NCBI GenBank assembly: GCA_029215795.1
Contig: JARDYH010000002.1
Location: 292,795,973-292,859,972, forward strand
From: Anniella stebbinsi
Taxonomy: Eukaryota; Chordata; Lepidosauria; Squamata; Anniellidae
Length of the DNA: 64,000 nucleotides
Reading direction: 5' to 3'
In this document: piece by piece, positions 53,446 to 64,000 of the stretch
Layout: each line of letters opens with the position of its first letter
Numbering within the stretch: position 1 is the stretch's first letter
Translations under genes and position numbers: made by a program
The notes under the pieces: model-generated
Told to the model about the DNA's origin: nothing
What the model saw: only the letters and a program-made list of their open reading frames with translations
The model's database searches: none

Positions 53446-55702
53446 ATTATTTGAAAACCGCCTCCATCACAAGACTCTTTTCCAGTCTGGGATAACTTCT
53501 TGAACTCCCAGAAGACCACATGACTTTTCCCTCTCCAGAACTCTTGGGTTGCAGAACCTTCTTTGCAAAGAACAGATGTCACTTTTGGATCTTTAAAAAA
53601 TGCTTATCTTACTTGTTCTGTGTTGTTGCAAGGTAGAACAGATTTTTTCCTAAAGCTCTAAAAGGCCGCTTGCTTGTGCTTTGAATAGAAGCTTCTGCAG
53701 CCCTGGAGCTATTCCTGAATGCTTATTGAAGAGGGCGAGAGGTCAAGAGCTGCTGAGCTGGAGAAGATCCTGAGCTTCTGCAAGTGCAGTGGGTGCTTTT
53801 AAAAATAATAATAGAAAGATGACACCCCCCCCCCCAATTATTTTAAAAGGTAAGCTGGAATCCTGTCGTCTCTCCCAAGGAGAAAGTTATTCAAAATTCT
53901 CACTTCTCCCAGCCTCTTTTGCCCCACCCACCCACAAAATGCCCAAAATGGAAAAAAAAAAATCAAAATTTCAGTGCAGCACTACTGAAAACTCCCTGCA
54001 TTTGTGCAGGATGCTACATGTGGCACTTTGGATTCCAATCTTTGTCTTTAAGGTTTACCGCAGTCAAAATGTCTTCTCCTTATTCTGCCAATTGCTGAGG
54101 AGAGGAAGAATAAGGGAGAAATGAAAATAAAACTGCAATTAATGTTGGTGTAACTCTATACCATTTAGTAACTGGGCAGTTCAACCTACAGTATGTTGTC
54201 CTTGGATCTTGTAACACTTCCCTTTGCAGAAAAAGAGCCAAAGTGAGCATTTTAACCTGAGCGTTGGTGGTTTAAATAAAAGCTTTGCTTTTCATTTAAA
54301 TTGATTGGAAATGTCCTTTGCAAATATTTTACTTTGTTAAGAAGAAAAAAAAATACATGGAACATTTCCATTAAATAGTGCTTTCCAGAACTTTCTTTTC
54401 TTTTAAAGACTGGATAATTAAGTATTCTCTAACTAACCTATGACTAAGAGCAGCCTCAAAAGAAAGGAGGCAAGTCCTGGAGGACATTCAAAACACCAAG
54501 ATGATCAAAGCTTTGACTGAACTAGAGGCTTACATAAATAGTTGCACTAATAATGTTAGGAGAAGAGTAAATTTGGCAAGCAGAGATCTTATCCCAAGAG
54601 TTGCCGTGCCAGTTTAAATATGGCTAAGTTGGGGGCACAAGGGAGGAACTAAACCAGTATGACATCAAGAAACCCACCACCACATGATGTAATGCTGGCA
54701 TTGCAAGCGCGTTAAAATGGTCCTACAGGCAAGCTAGTTGACATAGATGTATAGGAATGGGAAATTGATAACGTAGCAATGATCAATTTCATGGTGGCAC
54801 GTGGCTAAGATTCAAACCTCTGAGGCAGGAAATCTCTGCTTTAAATCTCATTCTGAATGAAAACCAAGAAGGCAAAACTTTGCAATGGTACTGGAAAAGT
54901 AAATGTTATAAAATAATAAAATGCCTATATAAGATGACCCTATGCGTTTTGGTACAGCTTTTTTTCAGGGACACAATTTCCTGTTTAAGATAATATCTCT
55001 CAATGATGCCCCTACTTAATGGGAGGGGACATCTTGTGCCCCTGAAAAAGGTCTTTAACCTGAGATGTGTTGGACATTTTATAAGGGCATTTTCCTATAG
55101 CATAACATTTAATTTTCCAGTTCCATTGTGAGCTTCTGCCTTTGGTTTCTTTGTATTTGATGCTACCCCCTCCTCACTACCATTTCAAATCACTCTTTGA
55201 ACTTGAATTTAATAGATGGCCTCAGATTAGACAAATTTATGGAAGATTCGGCTAGCTACATTCAAATAAAATATTTATGTTCAGAGGTAGTATACATCTG
55301 TCTACAGGATGCTGGCAAATAACAGGGCAGGACCATAACTACATCTTGTATATGCATTTCCAGAGACATCTTACTGGCTGCTGTTGAAATCTGAATACTG
55401 GATTAGAAGGATTTCAGTCAAATCCATCAAAGTAGTTGTGTTCCTAGTAAGGGTGGACTGTCAGTGCCATGGCAAGGATAATTTGAGCACCAATGGAAGC
55501 TTTTTGAAACTGATGTGTGTGAGACGTTTCCAGAAAGGAAACAGTTGGAGATGGAAGGATTAAACCCCCTCACACCCTGGATGGTGATCCTGATCCAGAT
55601 CAGGGTCCCACATGCTGACTACGGAGTAAATGAGAAGTTGCACACTTTGTAATTAATGTTACACAATGAACAGTCCCTCAGTTCAGATAATATTAAGAGA
55701 GT
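53446..55702. other. Repeat-poor non-coding DNA
   Basis: No repeat family or gene is recognised in 2.3 kb. 53980-54440 is complex AT-rich DNA without simple repeats and could be a conserved non-coding element (guess). Confidence 0.35.
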
Positions 55703-56041
55703 GGGACTGTTCACACAATATGCTAACCCATACTCAGTGGTTGAGTGTGGGTTGTTGTTGAATCATGGGTGGTGTGTTGAACCATGTGTTGGTGTGTTGT
55801 CTGAACCCAGCCCACTTTCTGCAGGATGGCTTATTAACCATGCAGGGTGGCTTGTTAACCACCCTGAAACAAATCAGGGGTTCTCATGGTGGTTAAGTGA
55901 CACTGCATGGTTAACAAGCCACCCTGCAAAAAATAGCCTAGGTTCAGTCAACATGCTAATCCATGGTTTGACAAACAACCATTTTGACATGGTTCGACAA
56001 ACAACCATTGAGTTGGGTTAGCATGTTATGTGAATCCAGTC
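55703..56041. mobile_element. Foldback element (about 340 bp)
   Basis: The left end GGACTGTTCACACAATATGC, then TAACCCATACTCAGTGGTTG, faces the inverted right end CAACCATTGAGTTGGGTTAG, then CATGTTATGTGAATCCAGTC. Two inner segments with CCACCCTG and TGGTTAACAAGCC also invert. Target duplication not clear. Confidence 0.6.
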
Positions 56042-56217
56042 AGTGAGACTCTCTCAAATAACGGCTCACACAAGTGGCACAATACCCCAAACAGCTTGGG
56101 ACCAGGGTATCTTGGGAATTGGCTTACCCACCCCTATATAAATCAGTTTGAGATCTCAAGTTATTAGGAAGGTCTCCTTGATATCTATTCACCAGCTTAT
56201 GGAGAAAGAGAGAGAGT

Positions 56218-56444
56218 GGCTCAATTCGGACGACACAATAAACAACTGGTGTGGGGAAACAATCATCAGTTGTTTTGACTATTGTGTCATCCGAATGCTG
56301 CCATGGTCAACTCAGCGCTGATCCTCATCCACACCACAGTTGATTATTTATTACCATGTTGTGTGGGGAGTGCCCCCTAGGGTTAGTGTGAGTGTTAGGA
56401 TTAGTCAACCCACCATTGACTATCGTGTCGTCTGAATAGAGCCA
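56218..56444. mobile_element. Harbinger-like MITE (227 bp)
   Basis: Ends GGCTCAATTCGGACGACACA and TGTCGTCTGAATAGAGCC, in the opposite orientation to 24113. Flanks AGT and AGA differ at one base. The internal segment has CTAGGGTTAG and GTGTTAGGATTAG, near-telomeric words, at the place where 24113 has CCCTAA repeats. Confidence 0.75.
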
Positions 56445-57094
56445 GAGTGTGTCCTTTCAGTTGTGGTGTTTACACTATGGAATAGCCTGTTAAGGAAGTT
56501 TCATTTGCTCCACCACCTGCTTTTAAATGGGCTCGTAAGACCATCTTCTTTTCATGGACATTTTTTATTCAAAGCCTGTGATGATGACAACATGAAATTT
56601 AGTTTTCTGTCTGATGTTACTGGTGGGGTATAAATGGCAAAACAAACATTCATAAAGTCTGGGTGGGATTTCTCATCACAACTTGTTGTTCCTTTGAATC
56701 AGTACACTGCATGCCAATGAAGGGTTTAAGTTACCAGCAGTAAGAGTGCATCACACTTTGGAGGGGGTTGGCACTGATTTGATGTAGAAAGTTGGAGGAG
56801 TGGGTTTGCTTCTCCTCTGTGATTAGAAATAGACCATTTGTGAGAACACTTCCTTGTGAGAGTCTAGCCCAGTCATATCATCAGAATTACTTCTGAGTCC
56901 CATTATTTCTACTAGAAGTTCATTATAATAATTTAAGGACAGAAGTTCTTAAATAACTGGAGAATGAAAATTGGATAATGGGGATTCAGCTGAATTAAGG
57001 ACAGGTTAAAATATTTCTCTTCTTCTCTCCTCATTGAAGTGAAGTGAAGGAAAGTGACATTAACTTGCTGGAGGATATTCCCAAAGTGTGCTAA
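56445..57094. other. Unrecognised DNA
   Basis: No feature is recognised. Confidence 0.35.
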
Positions 57095-57177
57095 AGGTGC
57101 AATCCTATGCATGTTGAGACAGAAAATGTCCTACAATTCCCAGCATTCCCCATCCAAACATGCATAGGATTACACCT
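57095..57177. mobile_element. Very small MITE (83 bp)
   Basis: Ends AGGTGCAATCCTATGCATG and CATGCATAGGATTACACCT have TAA on both sides (57092-57094 and 57178-57180). The interior is only about 45 bases. Confidence 0.7.
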
Positions 57178-57197
57178 TAAGGCACACGTATTTTCTG

Positions 57198-57410
57198 GCA
57201 TGAGGTCTCTGCACCCAACACTTGAGGCTACAGGCATGACTCCTGCAATGGATTAGGAGCACAGGAGATCCTGGGGGCAACTAGGGATGTCCTAGGGATG
57301 ACCTCGGGAAAACCCAGGGATAGCAGAAACTGGGGATATCCCATTTTTTCTGCCATTCCAGGTCCTAAAACGGACCATGGAATGACCATGGAGACCGTGT
57401 AGAAAGGGCC
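57198..57410. mobile_element. Harbinger-like element, short copy
   Basis: The right end GTGTAGAAAGGGCC followed by TTA is that of the family at 40535. The left end (GAGGTCTCTGCACCC) is decayed. The interior has GGGATGTCCTAGGGATGACC, like 11577. Confidence 0.5.
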
Positions 57411-58959
57411 TTAGAATACTGTGTGTAGTTCTTGTCACTGAATTTTGTAATGGAGTTATCCAATCAAACCCCACATACAAACACACCTAGCAACACATAT
57501 ATTGGTTAAAATAATATTAACTTTAGTAATATTCAATAATGCATTTAATTAGGAAAATTGGTTCCCAAACTGTATGTGTTAAGCAAGCTTGCACAGAAAA
57601 AAATGCATATGAATTTTAATGCCAACTTTTAAAAAAAATTCTCAAAGTTTAGGACAAATCAAAGTTAAGCTTGGAAAAATTCTCAAAGGAGGTTTCAAGA
57701 ACTTTCCTGGAGAGATTGGGTTGAGGCACAGGGTGAAAGGGTAGGATTGCCAAAAATCAAGCGGTGATACCTTCCATTTGTGCAACTTTGGATCCAGTAC
57801 CATGTAGTTATACAAACAAGCTCTAGAAAGAAATGTAGGAAGGTTTTGAAAATACCAATATCAGAAAGAATAATAGAAGAAACTTTTCACCTTTTGACAC
57901 AGTGTAACCAGATTTATTGTGCAAAGCCATGGGAAATAATTAAAGACTAGTCATAATAATGTTAATGTTAAAAATAAAAAAATAATGTGTATGTTAACAG
58001 AGAAATCTGTACATTCTCTCCAATAAAAGCACAATTTGTTATAGACAAAATGTAGTTTGTTATTTTATACCTTGCTCTCATTTCCTGTCATGTAAAATAT
58101 ACAAAATGTCAAAATTAAATGGGTCATGTCCTGTAAAACCCTCCTAAAGAAAATTATGTTGCTGGATGATTGATACAAAGACAAATATTTCTGCTGACTT
58201 TTTTTTTTTTTGGTGTTGATTCAGTTTGGCCACCAGAATGTGATTATCTCCTGTCCTCTGTTTCTGTGAGTCCTGCAAGACCTGGGGAAGTATCCTATAT
58301 ACCAGCAGAGGCTGATGGCTACTTCACACCTTGGATAGCTCCTTTAGAGTTCTGCCTGGTTCTGCCTGAAACCTGGAACAGATTCACCACCTCACTGACA
58401 TCAGAGCCACCAGCTTCCACTGTTCTGTACTGCTGCGGTGCTTCCATTCCTTCCATTGTACCTGCAGGACAGTATGCAAGTGCAACTGGGAATTAGCGCT
58501 TCCTAAAAGCAACCCCAGAAATGAGCAGAAATGCTCGTTTCCAGATTAGGGCACATCAGTGGAGCTCTCTTCTGTGATTTCTGCTGACCTGCACCATTCT
58601 TTCTCATCTGCCCCAGGAGTTTTCAGGGCAATTTGTATAAAAATGGCATATAGCATAGAGATGTCCCAAGGCAAGAAACACACAACTTTTCAGAAGGGTA
58701 GGTGCAGGGCTTAGGGTGTTATGATGAATGAAAAACAGTTCAAGGTTGTTTTATGTTGTTTTATAATCAATTGGCATTAAAGTCTTAGAAAGTGCAATAG
58801 CATAGAGATAGATGTGGAACATACATTACCCCCCTTCTGGCATTTGCATGAATACATGAGGGCTCACACTGAGTAGGGAGATGGGGCTGTACATACTAGT
58901 CCCTGCCTCCATAGTCTTTCAACTGCCCACTTTGAGAAGGGAGGTCTCAAGGCGTACTC
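57411..58959. other. Unrecognised DNA
   Basis: No gene or repeat is recognised. The 58170-58496 frame has no family resemblance. A T-run lies at 58200-58212. Confidence 0.35.
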
Positions 58960-59235
58960 TACTTGGGTTCACTTGAATGTGAGTAGAACTCTCTGTGTGA
59001 TCAGGACATTTCAATTTGCATTTCAAGTGAACATGAGTAGAACACTTCAGACCTTGCCCCTTAACATGGCAAGGTTGGGGATGGGCTGGTGCACATGGGG
59101 ATACAGAGAATGTGGCCATCATGTACGTTCCTGTCCCCCTACCCGTGTATTAAGTCCTCATGGGTCCAGGTGAACAGGACAAGTGGAGAGTCAGAAGGAC
59201 TTGAATATCTTCATCCTCCCAAGTCCCAGAGAGTG
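58960..59235 (+). repeat. Local direct repeat, copy 1
   Basis: Shares CTCTGTGTGAT, AACATGAGTAGAAC, AACATGGCAAGGTTG, GGTGCACATGGGGATA and TTAAGTCCTC in the same order with 59500-59755. The period is about 525 bases. Confidence 0.7.
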
Positions 59236-59499
59236 CACTGAAACCTGTTTTAATATTCCTGTTCCTGGCAGAGAGAACCAATAAAGAACACTGAACTCTG
59301 GAACAGTCCAGTGTTTTAGGACTTTAACATCCCTCCCACAAAGCCCTGTGATTAGAGAGCCCTGGTAAAACCATTTTCTGTGATTAGAAGCTACAGCTGT
59401 TATTAACGAAACAATGCCCCCTTGTTGCCCTCTTCCCTCTCCCTACTCAAGTTGTTGGGGTTTTGTTTTTGTTTTAATATGGAGAGCATGGAGAGAAAT

Positions 59500-59755
59500 G
59501 TATCTCTGTGTGATAGGGACATTACCATTTGCATTACAAGGGAACATGAGTAGAACGCCCCTTCAAACCTTGCCACTCAACATGGCAAGGTTGAAGATGG
59601 AGTTGGTGCACATGGGGATATAAAGTGTGGCCAACATGTAGAGCCCTGTGCCCATAGATTAAGTCCTCCTGGGTTCAAGCGAACAGCATAAGTGATGGAG
59701 ATAGAAGGATTTAAACATCCAGCATTCTTCACCCTCCCAAATCCCACAGTCTCTG
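59500..59755 (+). repeat. Local direct repeat, copy 2
   Basis: Partner of 58960-59235, with small insertions and substitutions. I recognise no repeat family in either copy. The 260 bases between them are unrelated. Confidence 0.7.
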
Positions 59756-60009
59756 TGTCTCTCCAAATCGCTAACGTATCTTTAGGAGATTCAGATTGGG
59801 TCTACTTCAGCAGAGCTCTGCTTTGATTAAAATAACTCCTGAATCTTTTCAAAATCAGCCCAATTCAGTACTGGGTATAGAATTTAGCCAAATCTGACAC
59901 ACTTCCAAAGCAAGAACCAGGCCTTTGTGGTTTGTATAGCTCATCCTCACCTAGCACACAATATCCCATTCTTCTTCCACTTTTCCTCTGCAACCAGAAA
60001 TGCACTGGG

Positions 60010-60115
60010 GTAGGGAACTTGTGTCCCTCCATATGTTGTTGGACTCCAACTCCCATTAGCCCCAAATGTCACGGCCAATGGTTAGGGACCACAGGTCCCC
60101 CAGCCCTGGGTCAAG
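60010..60115. mobile_element. Small foldback repeat, hAT-like
   Basis: It begins GGGTAGGGAACTTGTGTCCC, contains TGTTGTTGGACTCCAACTCC, and ends ACCACAGGTCCCCCAGCCC. The ends are roughly inverted. The same family supplies the fragment at 35613. Duplications not clear. Confidence 0.5.
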
Positions 60116-60231
60116 TGAATATGGTGAAGCACATGGCAGCTGTGGGACAGCAGTAAAAAAAATATCATGATAGGGACAGAGCAGAGAGGCTGTTTGATGA
60201 TACACCGTGATTGCTTAGAAAGGTACATACT

Positions 60232-60457
60232 GGCTCAATTCGGATGACACAATAAACAACTGGTGTGGGGGAAACAATCGTCAGTTGTTTTGACTATCGT
60301 GTTATCCGAATGCTGCCATAGTCAACTCAGTGCTGATCCTAATCCACACCACAGTTGATTATTTATTACCATGTTGTGTGGGGAGTACCCCCTAGATGAA
60401 CAACTGTAAAGTTGATTATTATCCCACCATTGACTATCGTGTCGCCCGAATTGAGCC
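60232..60457. mobile_element. Harbinger-like MITE (226 bp)
   Basis: Ends GGCTCAATTCGGATGACACA and GTGTCGCCCGAATTGAGCC have ACT on both sides (60229-60231 and 60458-60460). The orientation is that of 56218. The internal segment reads AGATGAACAACTGTAAAGTT, as in 39799 (inverted). Confidence 0.78.
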
Positions 60458-60460
60458 ACT

Positions 60461-61433
60461 GTTACTTGACTCTTATCAGCAACTACAATTGTACTCTTAA
60501 CAGCAGGAGTGCAGGACTTAAATTTCTAGGGACTAAACCTTGGTGAAATAAAGTAGCTGTCTCATAAAGTGCAACAGTATCGAGAATGAAACTTAGGGCT
60601 TCTTTAGATTAAAGGGAAATTGCATTTGCTTTCCCTGCTTTACTTCCTGCCTTTCTTCTTCAGTTGTAATGAGCTGAATTACATGGGAGGAGAGGGGCAA
60701 CCATGTGGTCTGTAATTGAAAACTTTCCTTGCTCATATACTTGAATGGGACAGTGCCCTCTAGTGGGTGTTTGTAGTGCAACTTTGGCTGCACACTAGAA
60801 AATCCTGAGATATTTCAAAAGAATCGGGATATCCAAGGTTTTGTTTTTTAAACGGAATAACCAGGGGAAGGAGCAGGAGACATGCAGGAGGCTCATGTCA
60901 CCATTGAACTGACCCGGAAATGTCCATGAGTGACCAGTCACAGGCATGCTATAAATCACTTCTTTAAAGAAGCCCTTAGAATCCCAGATATCTGTCTCTT
61001 TCACTTGCACATAAGGATAGGATACAGTTTGGCGCTCAGGATCCTAAACATTTACAAAGAAAGCAAAAGCAGGACTTCCTGCAGCCTGGATGATGTTTTT
61101 ATTTTCATAGAAACGTTCTGTTAATCAATCAGCACACAGCATACCAGGGAAGGGTTTTAAATTACAGCCTAGAGAACACTTTGCATATTTGTCTGTGTTT
61201 TGGCATTCGGCTGACATGGCCTTATGATGGAGACACGTCCTTATTGCCATGAGCATGTTTCCCCCACTCCTCGCACCCCCGGGAAAAGTTTATGCCAACT
61301 TCTGTTCTAATTATTTCACTAACAAATAGACAATGCCTTTCTCTCCTAGGAAACTGTATGATTGTTGAGGTTTCCCAATGGAAATACAAGACGGGTTACA
61401 TAATTGATACCAGCAAAACAGCTGGCACTACAG

Positions 61434-61437
<4 letters not shown>
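60461..61437. other. Repeat-poor non-coding DNA
   Basis: No repeat or gene is recognised. 61110-61440 is complex DNA and a candidate conserved element (guess). Confidence 0.35.

Positions 61438-61467
<30 letters not shown>
61438..61467. repeat. (AC)n microsatellite
   Basis: About 15 AC units. Confidence 0.95.
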
Positions 61468-61468
<1 letters not shown>

Positions 61469-62404
61469 AAAATGACATTCTAACCACTGACACATTGCTC
61501 CCTTTAGCTGTATGAGATGTTGCTCTTGATGTCATTTGGTTAAGTCGGTCTAATTGGAAAGCTACAATTTCATCATCTCAGTTTAGGTGCGTTCTCCCTC
61601 CGAAAGGGGCCAAGGGCAACAAACTAGCAGTTTGATCAAGTCTAAGTCATGTATGTGGAAATGCCATTCCTTCCAAAACAATTCAAAAAGCATATAAGCA
61701 CCACTGCCTGTCGCATAAGCACCACAAAAGTTCAAATGCGGTGCAAATGAACCATTGGCACTTGGAGTAACATACGCAAATCAAGTTCATGTACATGACT
61801 TGGCTTCTTTGAGTAATATACTGAAGTTTACAAAAAGTGGAACGTTCAAAAAGAGCACACATTCATTCATAGTGCGCTGTACCGCTACTTCAGTATGCAT
61901 CAGATGGGGTTCAAATGACTGAAAGTTCTGCTGCATAGAAAACAAAGCTGTTTTTCAGGGAAAGGGGTTCTAGTCTATCCTTCTCTGTGTTTTGTTAGTT
62001 TTCTATGCAGGGAACTTCTAGTGTGGGACATCACTTGGTTGTGATTTCTTACTGGCGTATTGGAGAGGAGGCATTGGCCAAACAGTAGGAATGCGTATGG
62101 GTCACTAGGTAGAAACTCTAATTAGAGATTGTCAAGTTATTATGAGCCGTTTGTTTAGATTCAGTGCCAGAACTATGTAACATACCAGAGACAGCGGATG
62201 ATATGGGTTCATTCCAATGTTGAGTTGCTGACATGAGAACATCATCTCATGAGAATGGTGACATCCCTGGTTTCTTTTTGGGGGGATGCTGTTTGTTTAG
62301 AAGTGCCCCCACTATCAAAATAACACCCTCTGCCCAAGTGAAAAGCTTCTATGTCAGAGAAATAAGGATTTCATGATTTTGACTTGAGAACACTTTCCCA
62401 CAAG
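61468..62404. other. Repeat-poor non-coding DNA
   Basis: No repeat or gene is recognised. The part up to about 61720 continues the complex DNA before the AC array. Confidence 0.35.
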
Positions 62405-62607
62405 CAACAAACACATAAGAGCACTTGTGTTGCAAGCAGAAGGTCCCAGCTTCAGTCCCTGGCATCTAAAGTTGGAAGGAGGAGATAACGGGTGGAGTGA
62501 AAGATCTCTGCCTGAGACCCCAGAAGGCTGCTGCCAGTCAGATAAGCAATACTGGGCTAGATGAACAAAGAGTCTGACCTGGCCTAAGGTGTATTCCTGT
62601 GTTCTTA
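62405..62607 (+). repeat. Second tRNA-SINE family, plus strand
   Basis: TTGCAAGCAGAAGGTCCCAG with a B-box-like GCTTCAGTCCC is followed by GAAAGATCTCTGCCTGAGAC, CTGCTGCCAGTCAGATAAGC, and the tail CTGGGCTAGATGAACAAAGA, then GTCTGACCTGGCC and a CCTGTGTTC end. The A-box region is decayed. Same family as 44009. Confidence 0.75.
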
Positions 62608-63165
62608 ATCTGAAGTGGGGGGATTCTACCATGACTACAATAGAACATATTAATTGCATGCAAGCCATATATTTTGCATAATTATTGTAACCACAGTTGT
62701 GGCTTCAATAGATTCAATCATAAAAAACTTGCCAGTTTAAAAGACCAGAAGACGAGGCTTCCTCACCTCGGTCCAAACTCTACAAAACCAGGAAACTGAA
62801 AGCTAAGCTTATTTGACGTGTCCTGTGAACATTCATGATGTTGTGCAATGTCACAAATTGTGCTTGCTTAGAAATTACGCATGTTCCTCAGCCTTAGGGA
62901 ATACACAAGTTTCCCAGCCTTGGGGAAATTGTATATTTTCACCCACTGCGTTAATGGTGGCTGCTATAAATGCAGCGGGGCCAAAGGGCACAACCCATAA
63001 GTCAGGGTGGACCCATGCCCAACTGTTCTTGAAGGCTCGCAAGCAGTTGGAGTTAGGTCTGTTCTAGCACTGGGTGAGTCTGCCTGGGCCCGCAAGGGGT
63101 GTCTGCTGCCCTCATGGACCCAGGCAGAATTTCACAACAATACTACTTGGAGAATGCAAACAATT
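62608..63165. other. Unrecognised DNA
   Basis: No feature is recognised. Confidence 0.35.
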
Positions 63166-63331
63166 TCCAGTTCAGACAACATGCTAAGCCATTGTTAGGC
63201 TGCTAATCCTTTTGGGGCAAGTGGTTAGTGAGTGTTTTTAAACCATGGTTAAGTAGCCACCATGGTTAGGAATGGTTCACACGACAATCATGCATACCCA
63301 TCATAGTTTAGTGTGTTGTCAGAACAAGGCC
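63166..63331. mobile_element. Small foldback element
   Basis: Left CAGTTCAGACAACATGCTAA and right TTTAGTGTGTTGTCAGAACA are inverted with a few changes. The interior has TTTAAACCATGGTTAAG and CCACCATGGTTAGG. Related in word content to 46951 and 55703. Confidence 0.55.
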
Positions 63332-63521
63332 ATTGTCATATCAGCTCCAAACCTGGGCCAAAGTTTTCTGCCAGGTTTTGTGCTGCTTTTGTGCCGCCAC
63401 CCAAAATGTGAAAAAACCATACAAGAGAGGGGCAAGCAATGTGGCTCCACTCCATGGTAATCACATGATGCCCCCTTCACACAATTCATGCACAAAAGGG
63501 GCTATGGGGTTCACAAATATT

Positions 63522-63830
63522 TCCGAAAAGGTAGCTGTGTTAGTCTGTTGCAGCAAAAACAATGAAGAGTCTCGTGGTGCCACTAACACGTATGGCATAA
63601 ACATTTGTGGACACTGTCCACTTCATCAGATGCCTGAAGTGTTATCCTAAGCTGCAGGTCTATATACACACACGTGGAGATTTGTAAACAGTGAGGTCAG
63701 AAGGAAATGAAATACAGAAAATAGACAGTGGCAATTATGTTATTTATGAGCATTCACAAAGCGGTATTGGTAATAACACAACCATTTAATTTTAAGCCCC
63801 CACATTTTAAAAATATCTAGATGCGACAGT
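63522..63830 (-). mobile_element. Penelope-like retroelement 3' DNA
   Basis: On the minus strand it reads through GTGTGTATATAGACCTGCAG, then ACACTTCAGGCATCTGATGA, a hammerhead-like fold, then GTGTTAGTGGCACCACGAGA, and ends GACTAACACAGCTACC. This order matches the abundant amniote repeat that I associate with Penelope-like elements, which carry hammerhead motifs. No coding sequence is visible. The left boundary in the + strand is near 63522; the right one is approximate. Confidence 0.6.
63594..63633 (-). ncRNA. Decayed hammerhead ribozyme motif
   Basis: On the minus strand: CTGATGA (63629-63623), the first conserved core strand; then GTGGAC-AGT-GTCCAC, a perfect 6-bp stem II with a three-base loop. 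After this the family has GAAAGC, but here AAATG is found, so the conserved G and the pairing A of the second core strand are changed. A short TTTATGCC stands where helix III lies. The fold is recognisable but self-cleavage is not expected. Confidence 0.6.
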
Positions 63831-64000
63831 AACATCTTTGAAGGGATTGATCTATTTGCCTTTCTTCCTCCCCCCTCCTTTTTTGTTTTTGCAAAAGGAG
63901 CAATTATTTATAATTCTTGATATAAAAGTTACACCAAAAAAAAAGTCTCTGAGGAGGTGTTTGGATGGACTTTCCTTCCAAATTCAGATGAGCCAAGTAC
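63831..64000. other. Unrecognised DNA at the window edge
   Basis: No feature is recognised. Confidence 0.3.

Noticed and set aside
58170..58496. A possible secreted-protein frame (108 residues) with a hydrophobic start
   Set aside because: The start codes through a T-run, there is no family resemblance, and there is no evidence of splice sites or a second exon.

Overview
The window reads as vertebrate nuclear DNA, most probably from a squamate reptile (inference). It mixes L1, L2, R4-like, CR1-like and Penelope-like retroelements, two tRNA-derived SINE families of lizard/snake type, and dense hAT and PIF/Harbinger-like non-autonomous DNA transposons. I see no exon of a host protein-coding gene, no rRNA or tRNA gene, and no bacterial-type operon, ribosome binding site or CRISPR array. 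The only long reading frames belong to retrotransposons.

Layout. 1-2.8 kb: mostly unrecognised DNA. 2.8-8.9 kb: an old L2 LINE on the + strand, broken by a 1.5 kb hAT element with a GC-rich cargo (3882-5375), a foldback element (5643-5887) and a 5'-truncated L1 (7.5-8.6 kb). 10-13.7 kb: SINE, hAT and Harbinger-like copies and a probable solo LTR. 16-17.2 kb: two hAT MITEs. 18.8-19.8 kb: 3' half of an L2-type LINE (minus). 21-22 kb: three foldback MITEs. 24.5-30.2 kb: a structurally full-length L1 on the minus strand flanked by a perfect 16-bp target duplication. 32-37.2 kb: hAT MITE, two GC-rich hAT elements built from hairpin units, and a CR1-like tail. 38-45 kb: Harbinger-like elements, a second CR1-like tail, an R4-like fragment and a SINE. 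47.3-47.7 kb: a second, internally deleted R4-like copy, inverted relative to the first. 50.1-51.9 kb: a Harbinger-like element split by a third hairpin-unit hAT. 52-63.5 kb: sparse small MITEs, a SINE and unrecognised DNA. 63.5-63.8 kb: Penelope-like 3' DNA with a decayed hammerhead ribozyme motif.

How the parts relate. The sequence is a stack of insertions whose order can be read from target-site duplications. hAT-type elements have perfect 8-bp duplications at five places (3882, 16024, 31962, 32760, 50810). Harbinger-like elements have 3-bp duplications (TTA, TAA, ATA, TAT, CTA, ACT). No transposase gene is present, so every DNA transposon here is non-autonomous. The SINEs and CR1-like LINE ends share a 3' tail, which suggests that one machinery mobilises both. 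Long stretches without repeats (17.4-18.7, 52.4-55.6, 60.5-62.4 kb) may hold conserved non-coding DNA, but only comparison with other genomes could show this.
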